Origin: CAVXDY01 sp963721335
GTDB lineage: Bacteria > Actinomycetota > Thermoleophilia > Miltoncostaeales > Miltoncostaeaceae
Length of the DNA: 64,000 nucleotides
Direction of reading: 5' to 3'
Assembly: GCA_963721335.1 (NCBI GenBank)
Contig: CAVRIV010000008.1
Location: 1,364,001-1,428,000, forward strand
Shown: one piece after another, positions 37,018 to 45,422 of the stretch
Layout: every line of letters begins with the position of its first letter
Numbering within the stretch: the stretch's first letter is position 1
Notes under the pieces: generated by a model
Database searches by the model: none
What the model saw: only the letters and a program-made list of their open reading frames with translations
What the model was told of the DNA's origin: nothing
Made by a program: the position numbers and the translations under genes

Positions 37018-37821
37018 TCAGCTTCGCTCGCTCGGGCGAGCGGCGGGGATCGAGGAGTCGCCCCCTTCTCTTCGGTCCGCGCCCTCTCGCCGTCTCTCGT
37101 CCGCCGCCGCGACCAGCGCGGCGATCACCGGGCTGCCCGGATCGGCCTCGGGATGCCACTGGACGCCCACGAGCCACGCGGCGTCGTCGCCCTCGAGCGC
37201 CTCGGCCACGCCGTCGGCCTGGTGCCAGCCGGTCACGCGGAGGCCTTCGCCGACGCCGTCCACGGCCTGGTGGTGGTGGGAGGCGACCGGCCGGGGGGCC
37301 GCCCCCGCCGCCCCCTCGGCGCGCGATCCCTCGGCGAGCCGCACCGCGTGATCGTTGCCGGCGAGGCTCCCGGCGATGCGCCGGTGCTCGTCCCCGCCGA
37401 GGTCCTCCGGGAGGTGCTGGCGCAGGGTGCCGCCCCGGGCCACGTTGATCACCTGCATGCCGCGGCAGATGCCGAGCACCGGCAGCCCGCGCTCGGTCGC
37501 CCCGCGCATCAGGGCGATCTCGACGGCATCGCGGAGAGGCACGGGCCGCTCCGCCGCGGGGTGGGCCACGGCGCCGTAGCGCGAGGCCTCCACGTCCGGG
37601 CCGCCGACCAGCATCAGGCCGTCGATGCGGTCAAGGATCCGCCCGGCGTCCTCCACCAGCGCGGGGTCCGGCGGGATGAGCACGGCCACCCCGCCGGCGC
37701 GCTGGACCTGCTCGATGTAGTTCATCGGCACGAGCGCGGCGGGAAGGTCCCACACCGACCAGCGCGCGCGCTCCATCGCGGCGCAGATGCCGATGAGGGG
37801 GGCCGAGCGGGTCGCGGGCAC
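37018..37821 (-). CDS. class I glutamine amidotransferase-like hydrolase (peptidase C26, PuuD type)
   Basis: 267 residues. Members such as PuuD hydrolyse gamma-glutamyl compounds, for example gamma-glutamyl-GABA. Seen: LIGICAAMERARW start, MLVGGPDVEASRYG, nucleophile Cys in GLPVLGICRGMQVINVARGG near 37460, and catalytic His-Glu in LVGVQWHPEADPGSP near 37150. The conserved HxV segment (ASHHHQAVDGVGEG) precedes it. GTG 37821 is chosen as the start just before the first strand. No polyamine genes nearby, so the substrate is open. Confidence 0.87.
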   Translation of the reverse strand: MPATRSAPLIGICAAMERARWSVWDLPAALVPMNYIEQVQRAGGVAVLIPPDPALVEDAGRILDRIDGLMLVGGPDVEASRYGAVAHPAAERPVPLRDAVEIALMRGATERGLPVLGICRGMQVINVARGGTLRQHLPEDLGGDEHRRIAGSLAGNDHAVRLAEGSRAEGAAGAAPRPVASHHHQAVDGVGEGLRVTGWHQADGVAEALEGDDAAWLVGVQWHPEADPGSPVIAALVAAADERRREGADRREGGDSSIPAARPSERS

Positions 37822-37844
37822 GATTGAAGGGTAGGCTGCGCGGC

Positions 37845-37988
37845 ATGATGGCGCTGGGGTACACGATCGTGGGGCTCCTGGTGGGCGGGGGCCTGCTCCT
37901 GGCCGGCGGTATCGTGGGCGCCCTGTGGTTCGTCGTGTCGGGCACCCGGCCCGACCTGCTGGAGCGCCGGCCGCCACCCGAGGGGTAG
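37845..37988 (+). CDS. 47-residue single-helix membrane protein
   Basis: ATG 37845 to TAG 37986-37988. One hydrophobic helix (LLVGGGLLLAGGIVGALWFV) and a short basic/Pro tail (RPDLLERRPPPEG). Divergent from the amidotransferase gene; a TAGGCT box lies 7 bases before the start, suggesting a leaderless mRNA. Function unknown; many actinobacteria have such single-helix peptides. Confidence 0.55.
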   Translation: MMALGYTIVGLLVGGGLLLAGGIVGALWFVVSGTRPDLLERRPPPEG

Positions 37989-38033
37989 CTCCCCGTCTGG
38001 CGTCCGGCGGCGGGGCTAGCGTGATGGGCCGTC

Positions 38034-38546
38034 GTGCTGCGCGAGGACCCACATGCCCGCTACGAGCAGGGCTTCCTGCGCCGCCGCTTCGTGAGCGGAC
38101 GGAGGTTGTTCGGCGCGATCTCCGTACCGGCGCACCGCGCCATCCAGCGTGACCAGCGCGACGTCCCGGTGCCCGTCGCCGCGGAGGAGCGACGCACCTG
38201 GTGGATGTTCCGGGACCGCTTCTTCTGGGAGGACGACGGCCTCGACGCCGACGAGGTGATGGCGCTCGTGCTCGAGCGCGAGCGCCGCCGGCGGCGGCGG
38301 ATCGAGCGGGCCAAGGACGCCATGCACGCCGATGCGGAGCCGGGCGGGCCGCGGCGGACGGCGATCCCCGAGGACGTGCGCCGCGCCGTCTTCCGCCGGG
38401 ACGGGGGCCGCTGCGCCGAGTGCGGGAGCGATGAGCTGCTCCAGTTCGACCACGTCATCCCCGTGGCCCTCGGGGGAGGCCCGAGCGCTGAGAACCTCCA
38501 GCTCCTGTGCGCGAGCTGCAACCGCCGCAAGGGCGACTCCCTCTAG
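38034..38546 (+). CDS. HNH endonuclease domain protein
   Basis: 170 residues. The C-terminal 60 form an HNH module: CAECGSDELLQFDHVIPVALGGG, then LQLLCASCNRRKGDSL, giving the zinc cysteines, the catalytic DH pair and the terminal NRRKG. The N-terminal 100 residues are helical and very basic/acidic (LERERRRRRRIERAKDA). This style is common for chromosomal HNH proteins of actinobacteria with unclear role; no phage genes accompany it. GTG start at 38034. Confidence 0.85.
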   Translation: MLREDPHARYEQGFLRRRFVSGRRLFGAISVPAHRAIQRDQRDVPVPVAAEERRTWWMFRDRFFWEDDGLDADEVMALVLERERRRRRRIERAKDAMHADAEPGGPRRTAIPEDVRRAVFRRDGGRCAECGSDELLQFDHVIPVALGGGPSAENLQLLCASCNRRKGDSL

Positions 38547-38563
38547 GTCACTATCCTTCGCCG

Positions 38564-39250
38564 GTGGCGACCGACGACTCGATCAGCGGGGGACCGATCG
38601 AGGCGGCCGAGGCCCTGGGCTGGATGCGTCGCAACGGTGCCCGGCTGCGCGAGCTGGTGGCCGAGGAGGGCCGCGACGACGAGGACGCCGCGCTGGCGGG
38701 CGATCCGGCCATCCGGGCACACCTGCGGTTCGCGGCGAGCGCCCTCGAGGCGACGGCGGCCGAGCCCGTGCGCAGCGCCATCGCGGGCCTCTCGGACGAC
38801 CTCCACGACTGGTTCGAGGAGGCCCAGCCGCTCTTCGAGGAGCACGTCGCGGCCGGCGCCGGCGCCATCGCCCTCGAGGAGCACCTCCAATACGGCGCCA
38901 GCCCCGGCGCGGACCCGTCGCTGGACGAGGCCCTCGGGCGCAGCGTGCGCCTCGGCGGGTGGATCCGGCTCTTCCTGCTGGCCCTGGAGGGACGGCTCGG
39001 CCCCGCGGCCGACGGCCTCGGCCCCGAGGTTCTCGCCGCGATGGCCGAGCGGCGGCTCGATCTGTCGCGTCTGATCCTCCAGCTCGACCGCGCCGCGCGC
39101 AGGGAGGCCGCCCGGCACGGAATGGACGACCTCGACACCCAGGGCCAGATCGGAGAGGCCGCCAGCGTTCAGGGCCATGTCCGGCTGCTGGTCGAGGAGA
39201 TCGCCGCCGGCCTCGCCCGCGCCGCGACCGTGGAGGGCGGCGCGCCGTGA
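38564..39250 (+). CDS. alpha-helical protein, unknown function
   Basis: 228 residues, not recognised. Almost entirely helical and acidic with long amphipathic stretches (AAEALGWMRRNGARLRELV, VRLLVEEIAAGLARAA). No signal peptide, cysteines or catalytic motif. The GTG at 38564 follows a TATCCT box by 6 bases. Its TGA overlaps the GTG of the metalloprotease gene, so it is part of the same run of genes. Confidence 0.65.
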   Translation: MATDDSISGGPIEAAEALGWMRRNGARLRELVAEEGRDDEDAALAGDPAIRAHLRFAASALEATAAEPVRSAIAGLSDDLHDWFEEAQPLFEEHVAAGAGAIALEEHLQYGASPGADPSLDEALGRSVRLGGWIRLFLLALEGRLGPAADGLGPEVLAAMAERRLDLSRLILQLDRAARREAARHGMDDLDTQGQIGEAASVQGHVRLLVEEIAAGLARAATVEGGAP

Positions 39251-40281
39251 CTCGGCGCGGGGTGGCCCTGGCGGCCGCGGGCTGCGCCGCGGTCGCGGTG
39301 GCCGTCGTCGTGATCGTGGTCGTCGCCGTCCGCGACGAGGGCGGATCCGGCGCCGCGACGGCGGGGACCGTGACCACGGCCCCCGGGACCACGACCGCCG
39401 GGACCACGACCGCCGGGACCACCGAGCCCGAGGCGCCGCCCCTCCCCGCCTGGGGCGACTTTCCGGGCGCCCCGCCCGAGCTCGCGCCCCCCTCGGGAGG
39501 CAGCGTGGCCGTGGAGCCCGTGCCGGGCGGCTCCGAGCTCACCGTGCGGCGGGCCGACGGCTCGATGCTGGCGGTCGCCACGGTCAACGAGGCGAGCGGC
39601 GCCTACGCCGACGCGCGCTTCTACGACCGCCGCGGCCGGCTGAGCGTGGTGGTCGCGGCCCTGCGCCTCGCGCCCGGGGGGGCGGCAGCCGCCGCATCCC
39701 AGGGCGCCCGGGTGCGCTGCGGGTCGTCCGCGTCGGCCAACGCCGGTTTCCGCTGGACCGGCTTCCCGATCGCCTGGCGGTTCAATCCCCGCCCGGTGCC
39801 CGCGCGGGTCGGGCGCAGCGCGGCCCTGGCCGCGATCCGCCGCGCCAGGGGGGTGTGGAACGCCAACCGCTCGCACTGCCGCACCCTGCCCGACCGATCG
39901 CGGGCGCGGTTCGCCTACCGCGGGAGCACGACCCGGCGCACCGGCCGGGACGGGCGGAGCCTGGTGGAGTTCGGCGACACCGATGGACTCGGCGGGATCT
40001 GCCGCGGCTCGGTCGCGTGCACGATCACCTGGACGACCGGGGCGCGCGCCACCGAGAGCGACACCCGCGTGGACCGCCTGGCCCGCGGCGGGTTCTTCAC
40101 CGGGACCCGCAGGCGCGGGCTCGACCTTCAGAGCGTGATGGTGCACGAGAGCGGGCATACGCTGGGGTTCGGCCACGTCCTCTCGCGGGAGGTCGTCATG
40201 TTCCCGACCATCGCGCAACGCTCCATCGGCGGGCGCATCCTGGGACGGGGCGATGCACTCGCCAACAACGCCAAGTACTAG
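39247..40281 (+). CDS. exported matrixin-like zinc metalloprotease
   Basis: 344 residues. A membrane anchor or uncleaved signal (VALAAAGCAAVAVAVVVIVVVAV) is followed by a Thr/Gly linker built from 15-bp repeats (39385-39420) and a beta-rich middle domain. The peptidase domain carries the metzincin zinc motif VMVHESGHTLGFGHV near 40140 (HExGHxxGxxH) and a following Met-turn-like VVMFPTIAQ. It resembles matrixin/snapalysin-type bacterial proteases. Four cysteines may form disulfides. It overlaps both neighbouring genes. Confidence 0.82.
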   Translation: MTRRGVALAAAGCAAVAVAVVVIVVVAVRDEGGSGAATAGTVTTAPGTTTAGTTTAGTTEPEAPPLPAWGDFPGAPPELAPPSGGSVAVEPVPGGSELTVRRADGSMLAVATVNEASGAYADARFYDRRGRLSVVVAALRLAPGGAAAAASQGARVRCGSSASANAGFRWTGFPIAWRFNPRPVPARVGRSAALAAIRRARGVWNANRSHCRTLPDRSRARFAYRGSTTRRTGRDGRSLVEFGDTDGLGGICRGSVACTITWTTGARATESDTRVDRLARGGFFTGTRRRGLDLQSVMVHESGHTLGFGHVLSREVVMFPTIAQRSIGGRILGRGDALANNAKY

Positions 40282-40741
40282 GTCGCCCGGCCTGGTCGCG
40301 GCCGCGCTGATCGCGGCCACGCTGGTCGCGGCGGCGGCGTGCGGGAGCGGCGAGCCCGACGCGCCCGCCGCGAGCGGCCGGGCGGTCACCCTGATGCTGA
40401 GCGCGGGCGACCGCACCGCGTCGCTCGAGCCCTCGGGCGGCTGCGTGCGGCGCGCCGACCGCGTGGTGTGCGGCGATCCGCCCGCGCCGCGCTGCACGGA
40501 CGCCAGCCAGCCCCGGATCCCCCTCGCGCACGGGGGGACGCTGACGATGGAGTTCTCCGAGCGCCCCCGGCGCGTGGAGGCCTCCATCGGGTCGGGCACC
40601 CCGCTCCGGGAGCAACCGGGGTCGGCGACCGTCAACTGGCGGCCGGACGGGACACCCGCGCGACCGAGCCCGCTGATCGTCCTGGCCGACCTGGAGGCGG
40701 GCCGTCTCGCCTACACCGCCTGCGTGGTGCCCACGGGATGA
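40253..40741 (+). CDS. lipoprotein, unknown function
   Basis: 162 residues. Lipoprotein signal ending VAAAACGSGE (lipobox AAAC). The mature part has four further cysteines and ends LEAGRLAYTACVVPTG; beta-rich, no catalytic motif. It starts inside the metalloprotease gene and its TGA overlaps the selA ATG. It could be a cofactor or inhibitor of the protease; no direct evidence. Confidence 0.65.
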   Translation: MHSPTTPSTRSPGLVAAALIAATLVAAAACGSGEPDAPAASGRAVTLMLSAGDRTASLEPSGGCVRRADRVVCGDPPAPRCTDASQPRIPLAHGGTLTMEFSERPRRVEASIGSGTPLREQPGSATVNWRPDGTPARPSPLIVLADLEAGRLAYTACVVPTG

Positions 40742-42051
40742 GCGACGCGCGCCGGACGCTGCCCTCGGTGGACGCGGCCCTGCAGGACCCGGCCATCGCG
40801 GCGCTCGTGGGCCCCCACCCCCGCGCCCGGGTGGCCGACGCGCTGCGCGAGGCGCTGGCCGACCGCCGCGCGAGGCGGGCCGGCGGCGAGGGCCTGGCCG
40901 AGCAGGTGGGCATGGCCCTGCGGCCCTCGCTGCGGCCCGTGCTGAACGCCACCGGGGTGATCCTGCACACGAACCTGGGGCGGGCCCCGCTGGCGGCCGA
41001 GGCCGTGGAGGCGGCCGTCCGCGCGAGCGCCTACACCACCCTGGAGTGGCGGCCCGGGAGCGGCGAGCGGGGCTCTCGCCACGACCACGTGGCCGCCCAC
41101 CTGCGGGCGCTGACCGGCGCCGAGGCGGCCTGCGTCGCCAACACCAACGCCGGCGCGGTGCTCCTGGCGCTGGTGGCCCTGGCGAGCGGCCGGGACGTCC
41201 TCATCTCGCGAGGCCAGCTCGTCGAGATCGGCGGGGGCTTCCGGGTGCCCGAGATCATCGAGGCGTCCGGGTGCCGCCTGGTGGAGGTGGGCACCACCAA
41301 CCGCACCCGGATCGCCGACTACGAGCGTGCGATCGGCCCGCGCACCGGGGCGATCCTGAGGGTGCATCCCTCCAATTTCCGCGTGGTCGGCTTCGCCGAG
41401 GAGCCGGCCGTGGAGGAGCTGGCCGGCCTGGCGCGCGGGGCGGACCTGGCGATCATCGACGACCTGGGGAGCGGGGCCCTGCGACCCGATGGCGCCTGGG
41501 AGGGCGAGCCCGACGCCCGCACCAGCATCGCGGCGGGGTGCGACCTGGTGACGTTCAGCGCCGACAAGCTGCTGGGCGGACCCCAGGCGGGGATCCTCGT
41601 GGGCCGGGCCGAGGCGGTCGGGCGCGCGCGGTCGCATCCGCTGATGCGGGCGCTGCGGCCCGACAAGCTCACCCTGGCCGCGCTCGAGGCCACGCTCGCG
41701 CTCCACCGCGACCCCGAGGAGGCCCGCCGCGCCGTGCCCGCGCTGGCCGCGCTGCACCGCGACCCCGCCGACCTCCGCGCGCGGGCCGGGCGCCTGGCGC
41801 ACGCGGTGTCGGGGGAGGTCGTGGCGAGCGTCGGGCGCATGGGCGGGGGCACGATGCCGCTGACCGAGCTGCCGAGCTTCGCCGCGGCGCTCGAGGCGGA
41901 CCACCCCGACCGCCTCGCCGCGATGCTGCGGGCGGGCGATCCCGCCGTGGCCGCCCGGATCGAGGGCGGCCGCGTGCTCCTGGACGTGCTCGCCCTCTCC
42001 GACGCCGACCTCGACGCCCTGCCGGAGCTGGTGCGGCGGGCACGGACGTGA
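40738..42051 (+). CDS. selA: L-seryl-tRNA(Sec) selenium transferase
   Basis: 437 residues, PLP enzyme that converts Ser-tRNA(Sec) to Sec-tRNA(Sec) with selenophosphate. Seen: LRPVLNATGVILHTNLGRAPL, YTTLEWRPGSGERGSRHDHV, ILRVHPSNFRVVGF, DDLGSGAL, and the PLP lysine in TFSADKLLGGPQAGILVGR near residue 277. Full length for the family. Start ATG overlaps the upstream stop; its own stop overlaps selB. With selB and the tRNA at 45.0 kb this makes a compact selenocysteine locus; selD is not in the window. Confidence 0.96.
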   Translation: MSDARRTLPSVDAALQDPAIAALVGPHPRARVADALREALADRRARRAGGEGLAEQVGMALRPSLRPVLNATGVILHTNLGRAPLAAEAVEAAVRASAYTTLEWRPGSGERGSRHDHVAAHLRALTGAEAACVANTNAGAVLLALVALASGRDVLISRGQLVEIGGGFRVPEIIEASGCRLVEVGTTNRTRIADYERAIGPRTGAILRVHPSNFRVVGFAEEPAVEELAGLARGADLAIIDDLGSGALRPDGAWEGEPDARTSIAAGCDLVTFSADKLLGGPQAGILVGRAEAVGRARSHPLMRALRPDKLTLAALEATLALHRDPEEARRAVPALAALHRDPADLRARAGRLAHAVSGEVVASVGRMGGGTMPLTELPSFAAALEADHPDRLAAMLRAGDPAVAARIEGGRVLLDVLALSDADLDALPELVRRART

Positions 42052-43607
42052 GCGGGGAGGGCCCGCCCCTCACGCTCGCCACGGCCGGGCACATCGACCA
42101 CGGCAAGACCGCGCTGGTCGGGGCGCTCACAGGGCGCGACACCGACCGCCTGGCCGCCGAGAAGGCCCGCGGGATCTCGATCGAGCTGGGCTTCGCGCCT
42201 CTCGACCTCCCGTCCGGCCGGCGGCTGGGCCTGGTGGACGTGCCGGGCCACGAGCGCTTCGTGCGCCATATGGTCGCGGGCGCCAGCGGCGTCGACGGCT
42301 ACCTGCTGTGCGTGGCCGCCGACGACGGCACGATGCCGCAGACCCGCGAGCACCTCGCGGTGCTCGGCCTGCTCGACGTGCGCGAGGGAGTGGTGGCCGT
42401 GACCAAGGCGGACATCCGCGACCCCCAGGCCGCGGAGGACGCGGCGCGCGAGCTGGTCGGTCCCGCCGTCTCGGTCGTGCCCGTGTCGTCCCTCACCGGG
42501 GCGGGCCTGGACGAGCTGCGCGCCGCCCTCGACGCGCTTGCGGAGCGGCTCGCGCGCCGCACCGCCCCGGGGCCGGCCCGGCTCTTCGTGGACCGCTGCT
42601 TCACGGTGGCGGGCGCCGGAACGGTCGTCACGGGGACGCTCTGGGGCGCGCCGCTGGAGGAGGGTGCGCTCGTGAGCATCCTCCCCGGAGGCGCCGAGGG
42701 CCGTGTGCGGAGCGTGCAGGCCCACGACCGGCCGATCGACCGCGCGACCGGTGGCCGGGTGGCCCTGAACCTCGCGGGCGTGGAGCGCCGCCAGGCACCG
42801 CGGGGGTCGTGCGTCGTGCGGCGCGAGGATGCCTGGTCGACGACGGAGCGCCTGGACGTGGCGCTCACCTGGCTGGCGGACGCCGAGCGACCCCTGCGAA
42901 GCCGGCGGCGGCTGGAGGCCTTCCTCGGCACGGCCGAGACACCGGTCACCTGCGTGCTGCTCGATCGCGACGCCCTCGCGCCGGGCGAGCGGGGCTACGC
43001 CCAGCTGCGCCTGGAGCACCCGGTGCCCGCCGCGGCCGGAGACCGCCTGGTGCTGCGCTCAGCCGAGCGGCGCACGGTGGGCGGCGCGGTGGTCATCGAC
43101 GCGGCCCCCGAGCGTCACGGCCGCGGCTCGGGAGCCGCGGAGCGCCTCGCGGCGATCGAGCGGGGCGAGCGCCCCCCGTCTGCGCCCCCGCCGCGACCCG
43201 AGCCGGCTCCCCCGCCGCCGGCGCCGATCGCGCCCGCCGACCCCGAGCTGGAGGAGGTCGCCGCCGCGCTGGCCGGGGCCGGCCTGAGACCCTCGCCGCC
43301 GGGCGCCCTCGCCGAGCGGATGGGGCTGCCCGAGGCCCGGATCGCCGTCCTGCTGGCGGCTCTGCGCGGTGCGGGCCGCGCGGTGCCCGCGGGCGGGATG
43401 TGGCTCGACGCCGAGGCCGCCGGCCGCGCCCGGGCCGAGGCCGAGCGGGCCCTGGCCGCCGGTCCCATGGGGCTGGGCGAGCTGCGCGACCTGTGGGGGG
43501 TCTCGCGCCGCAACGCGCTCGCCCTGGCCGAGCACCTCGACGCCGCGGGCGTCACCCGGCGGGTGGGAGAAGGACGCGTCCTGCGCCGGGGCCGGCCTCA
43601 GCGGTAG
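42048..43607 (+). CDS. selB: selenocysteine-specific elongation factor SelB
   Basis: 519 residues. GTPase that delivers Sec-tRNA to UGA codons marked by a SECIS hairpin. N-terminal G domain: ATAGHIDHGKTALVGALTG (G1), VDVPGHERFVRHMVAGA (G3), VTKADI (G4); then two EF-Tu-like beta barrels and C-terminal winged helices for SECIS binding (PSPPGALAERMGLPEARIAVLL; LRDLWGVSRRNALALAEHLD). A Pro-rich linker around residues 380-400 joins the halves. It is shorter than the usual roughly 600 residues, so only about two winged-helix units are present. Confidence 0.95.
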   Translation: MSGEGPPLTLATAGHIDHGKTALVGALTGRDTDRLAAEKARGISIELGFAPLDLPSGRRLGLVDVPGHERFVRHMVAGASGVDGYLLCVAADDGTMPQTREHLAVLGLLDVREGVVAVTKADIRDPQAAEDAARELVGPAVSVVPVSSLTGAGLDELRAALDALAERLARRTAPGPARLFVDRCFTVAGAGTVVTGTLWGAPLEEGALVSILPGGAEGRVRSVQAHDRPIDRATGGRVALNLAGVERRQAPRGSCVVRREDAWSTTERLDVALTWLADAERPLRSRRRLEAFLGTAETPVTCVLLDRDALAPGERGYAQLRLEHPVPAAAGDRLVLRSAERRTVGGAVVIDAAPERHGRGSGAAERLAAIERGERPPSAPPPRPEPAPPPPAPIAPADPELEEVAAALAGAGLRPSPPGALAERMGLPEARIAVLLAALRGAGRAVPAGGMWLDAEAAGRARAEAERALAAGPMGLGELRDLWGVSRRNALALAEHLDAAGVTRRVGEGRVLRRGRPQR

Positions 43608-44515
43608 CCGGTCGCGTCCGGGGGCCGGCCGGCCTCCTGGACCTCGACCATGTAGCGCCAGCAGTCGGGCTGGGAGCCGTCGAGATCCGTGAAGCCGTAC
43701 TCGCGCGCCAGGCCGCCGGAGGAGAACGAGCCGCCGTTGCGGCGGGCGAGGTCCGGGTCGGCGGCGAGGGCGGCGACCGCCCGGCCCACGAAGCGCGGCG
43801 ACTCGGAGATCGCGACGAAGTGCGGGCTCCCGACCGTGGCGTCGCGCCAGTTCTCCTCCGTCACCCCGTAGTTCTCCAGCATCATCTCCGAGCGCATCCA
43901 CCCCGGCGTGAGGGCGACGGCGGTGCACCCGTGCGGGGCGAGCTCCTGGCCCTGGGCGAAGGCGAGCCGCAGCACCGCGGTCTTGGCCAGGTCGTAGAAG
44001 GCCGACAGGCGGTAGTGCTCGGCGTTGTACTCGCGCGTGCCGTCGGTCATCTCGACGACCAGCCCGCCCGGCCGGCGGATGAGCAGCGGCAGCGCGAAGT
44101 GGCTGGTGATCAGGTGCGTGTCGATCGCCAGGCGCAGTATCCGCAGCCCCTTCTCGAGGTCGTGCTGCCACACCGGCGCGTCCCACTCGAACAGGTGCTC
44201 TCCGCCCCAGATGTCGTTGACCAGCACGTCGAGCCGCCCGCGCTCGGCCTCGATCCGCCGCACGAGCGCCTCGACCTGGCCCGGCTCGAGGTGGTCGACC
44301 GCGACCGCGATCCCCTCGCCGCCGGCGGCGCCGACCAGCTCGGCGGTCTCCTCGATCGTCTCCGGACGGCCGTACTCCGAGCGCCGCTCGCGGGTGGTGC
44401 GGCCGGTGCAGTACACGGTCGCCCCCGCCTCCCCGAGCGCCACGGCCGTGCCGCGACCGGCACCGCGCGTCGCGCCCGCGACCAGGGCGACCTTTCCATC
44501 GAGCGATCCGGGCAT
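43598..44515 (-). CDS. short-chain dehydrogenase/reductase
   Basis: 305 residues, Rossmann-fold oxidoreductase. Cofactor motif ALVAGATRGAGRGTAVALG, then CTGRTTRE (NADP-leaning Arg after strand 2), active-site region VVEMTDG and the YxxxK pair in SAFYDLAKTAVLRL. The extended C-terminus (EYGFTDLDGSQPDCWRYM) is typical of a clade of about 300-residue SDRs with unknown substrate. Convergent with selB, overlapping by ten bases; unrelated to selenium use as far as can be seen. Confidence 0.9.
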   Translation of the reverse strand: MPGSLDGKVALVAGATRGAGRGTAVALGEAGATVYCTGRTTRERRSEYGRPETIEETAELVGAAGGEGIAVAVDHLEPGQVEALVRRIEAERGRLDVLVNDIWGGEHLFEWDAPVWQHDLEKGLRILRLAIDTHLITSHFALPLLIRRPGGLVVEMTDGTREYNAEHYRLSAFYDLAKTAVLRLAFAQGQELAPHGCTAVALTPGWMRSEMMLENYGVTEENWRDATVGSPHFVAISESPRFVGRAVAALAADPDLARRNGGSFSSGGLAREYGFTDLDGSQPDCWRYMVEVQEAGRPPDATGYR

Positions 44516-44594
44516 CGGGACGACGCTACATGTGGAACGGGCTGGACGACCGGGGGAGCCCGGACATACCGTCACGGGGAGTCCGGGAGGTGCG

Positions 44595-44987
44595 ATGCCC
44601 GATCAGTCGGTTCGGCTCGAGGTGGTGCGGCGGTACTGGGAGTACGCGGGCGCGGACGTGGACCGTGCCGATGAGATCTACCACGACGACGCGGTGCTCG
44701 AGTTCCCGCAGTCGGGTGAGCGCTTCGAGGGCGTCGCCGGCTTCACGGAGTGGCGCCGTCAGTACCCGGCGGAGGTGCGCTACCGGGTCCGGCGGGTCAC
44801 GGCGCGTGAGGACCTCGTGGTCGTCGAGGTCTCGGTCAGCTACGACGGCGCGTCGTGGATGTACGGGGTCCAGCTGCTCGAGTTCCGGGGCGACAAGGTG
44901 GCGCGCGAGCGGATCTACGTCATGGACGGCTGGGAGGCCCCCGAGTGGCGGGCCCCCTGGCGCGCGGACACTCCGGCAGACCCGTAG
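44595..44987 (+). CDS. SnoaL-like / NTF2-fold protein
   Basis: 130 residues. The NTF2-like cone is indicated by LEVVRRYWEYAGADVDRADEIYHDDAVLEFPQSG written as helix-helix-strand, and by WMYGVQLLEFRGDKVARERIYV in the sheet. Members bind or isomerise small hydrophobic molecules or act as accessory domains; substrate unknown. ATG 44595 follows GGGAGGTG; a TACCGT box lies 22 bases upstream. Divergent from the SDR gene. Confidence 0.85.
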   Translation: MPDQSVRLEVVRRYWEYAGADVDRADEIYHDDAVLEFPQSGERFEGVAGFTEWRRQYPAEVRYRVRRVTAREDLVVVEVSVSYDGASWMYGVQLLEFRGDKVARERIYVMDGWEAPEWRAPWRADTPADP

Positions 44988-45032
44988 GACAGCGGGGTGT
45001 GGGGGCGATTCGCGAGACGGTCCACCCCCGAC

Positions 45033-45124
45033 GGAGCGGCGTAGGAATCGAACCTACCGGGCGGGGGTGAACCCCTCCCCGCTCGTTTTGAAGACGAGTC
45101 GGGCCACCAGGCCCCGGCCGCTCC
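45033..45124 (-). tRNA. selC: tRNA-Sec (anticodon UCA)
   Basis: 92-nt tRNA on the minus strand with all selenocysteine features: an 8-bp acceptor stem (GGAGCGGC with GCCGCTCC), a long D stem (CGGGCC pairing type) with a TGGT loop, anticodon stem CTCGT/ACGAG around loop CTTCAAA with anticodon TCA, a long variable arm, and T arm GTAGG-TTCGATT-CCTAC. The discriminator is G. CCA is not encoded. selA and selB lie about 1.4 kb away on the other strand. Confidence 0.95.
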
Positions 45125-45159
45125 CCGGGACGCCAGGCTAGCGGCCGCAGGGTGGCGTC

Positions 45160-45189
45160 TTGTTGCCGCTCTCGCCGCTCTGGTACCGT
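45160..45189 (+). promoter_or_regulatory. putative promoter of the B12 operon
   Basis: TTGTTG (45160-45165) and TACCGT (45184-45189) are separated by 18 bases, placing the transcript start just before the riboswitch. The same TACCGT hexamer stands upstream of several other genes in the window. Confidence 0.45.
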
Positions 45190-45385
45190 CGCCGCGAAGG
45201 TCGCCGGATCGGCGCGCAAAGGGGAACCCGGTGTGAATCCGGGACGGTCTCGCCGCTGTGAAGGGCGTCCATCGGCCGCGACCTCCGGGTCGGTCACTGG
45301 TCCCTCGTGGACTGGGAAGGCAAAGCCGATGGCCGGTGCGCACCCGCGCGCCGCGACAGCGCCCCAGTCAGAAGACCCGCCTTCA
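45190..45385 (+). promoter_or_regulatory. cobalamin (AdoCbl) riboswitch
   Basis: All signature parts are present: AAAGGGGAA followed by CCGGTGTGAATCCGGG-type core (45218-45243), CGCCGCTGTGA, the middle GGTCACTGG and GGACTGGGAAGGC arms, and the B12 box CAGTCAGAAGACCCGCC at 45365-45381. It is followed 30 bases later by AAGGAGG (45411-45417) and the ATG at 45423, so control of translation by hiding the ribosome site, or premature termination, are both possible. Binding of adenosylcobalamin should switch off the six-gene operon downstream. Confidence 0.97.
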
Positions 45386-45422
45386 TGAACGAGAAAGTCC
45401 CCCTCGAGTCAAGGAGGCATCC

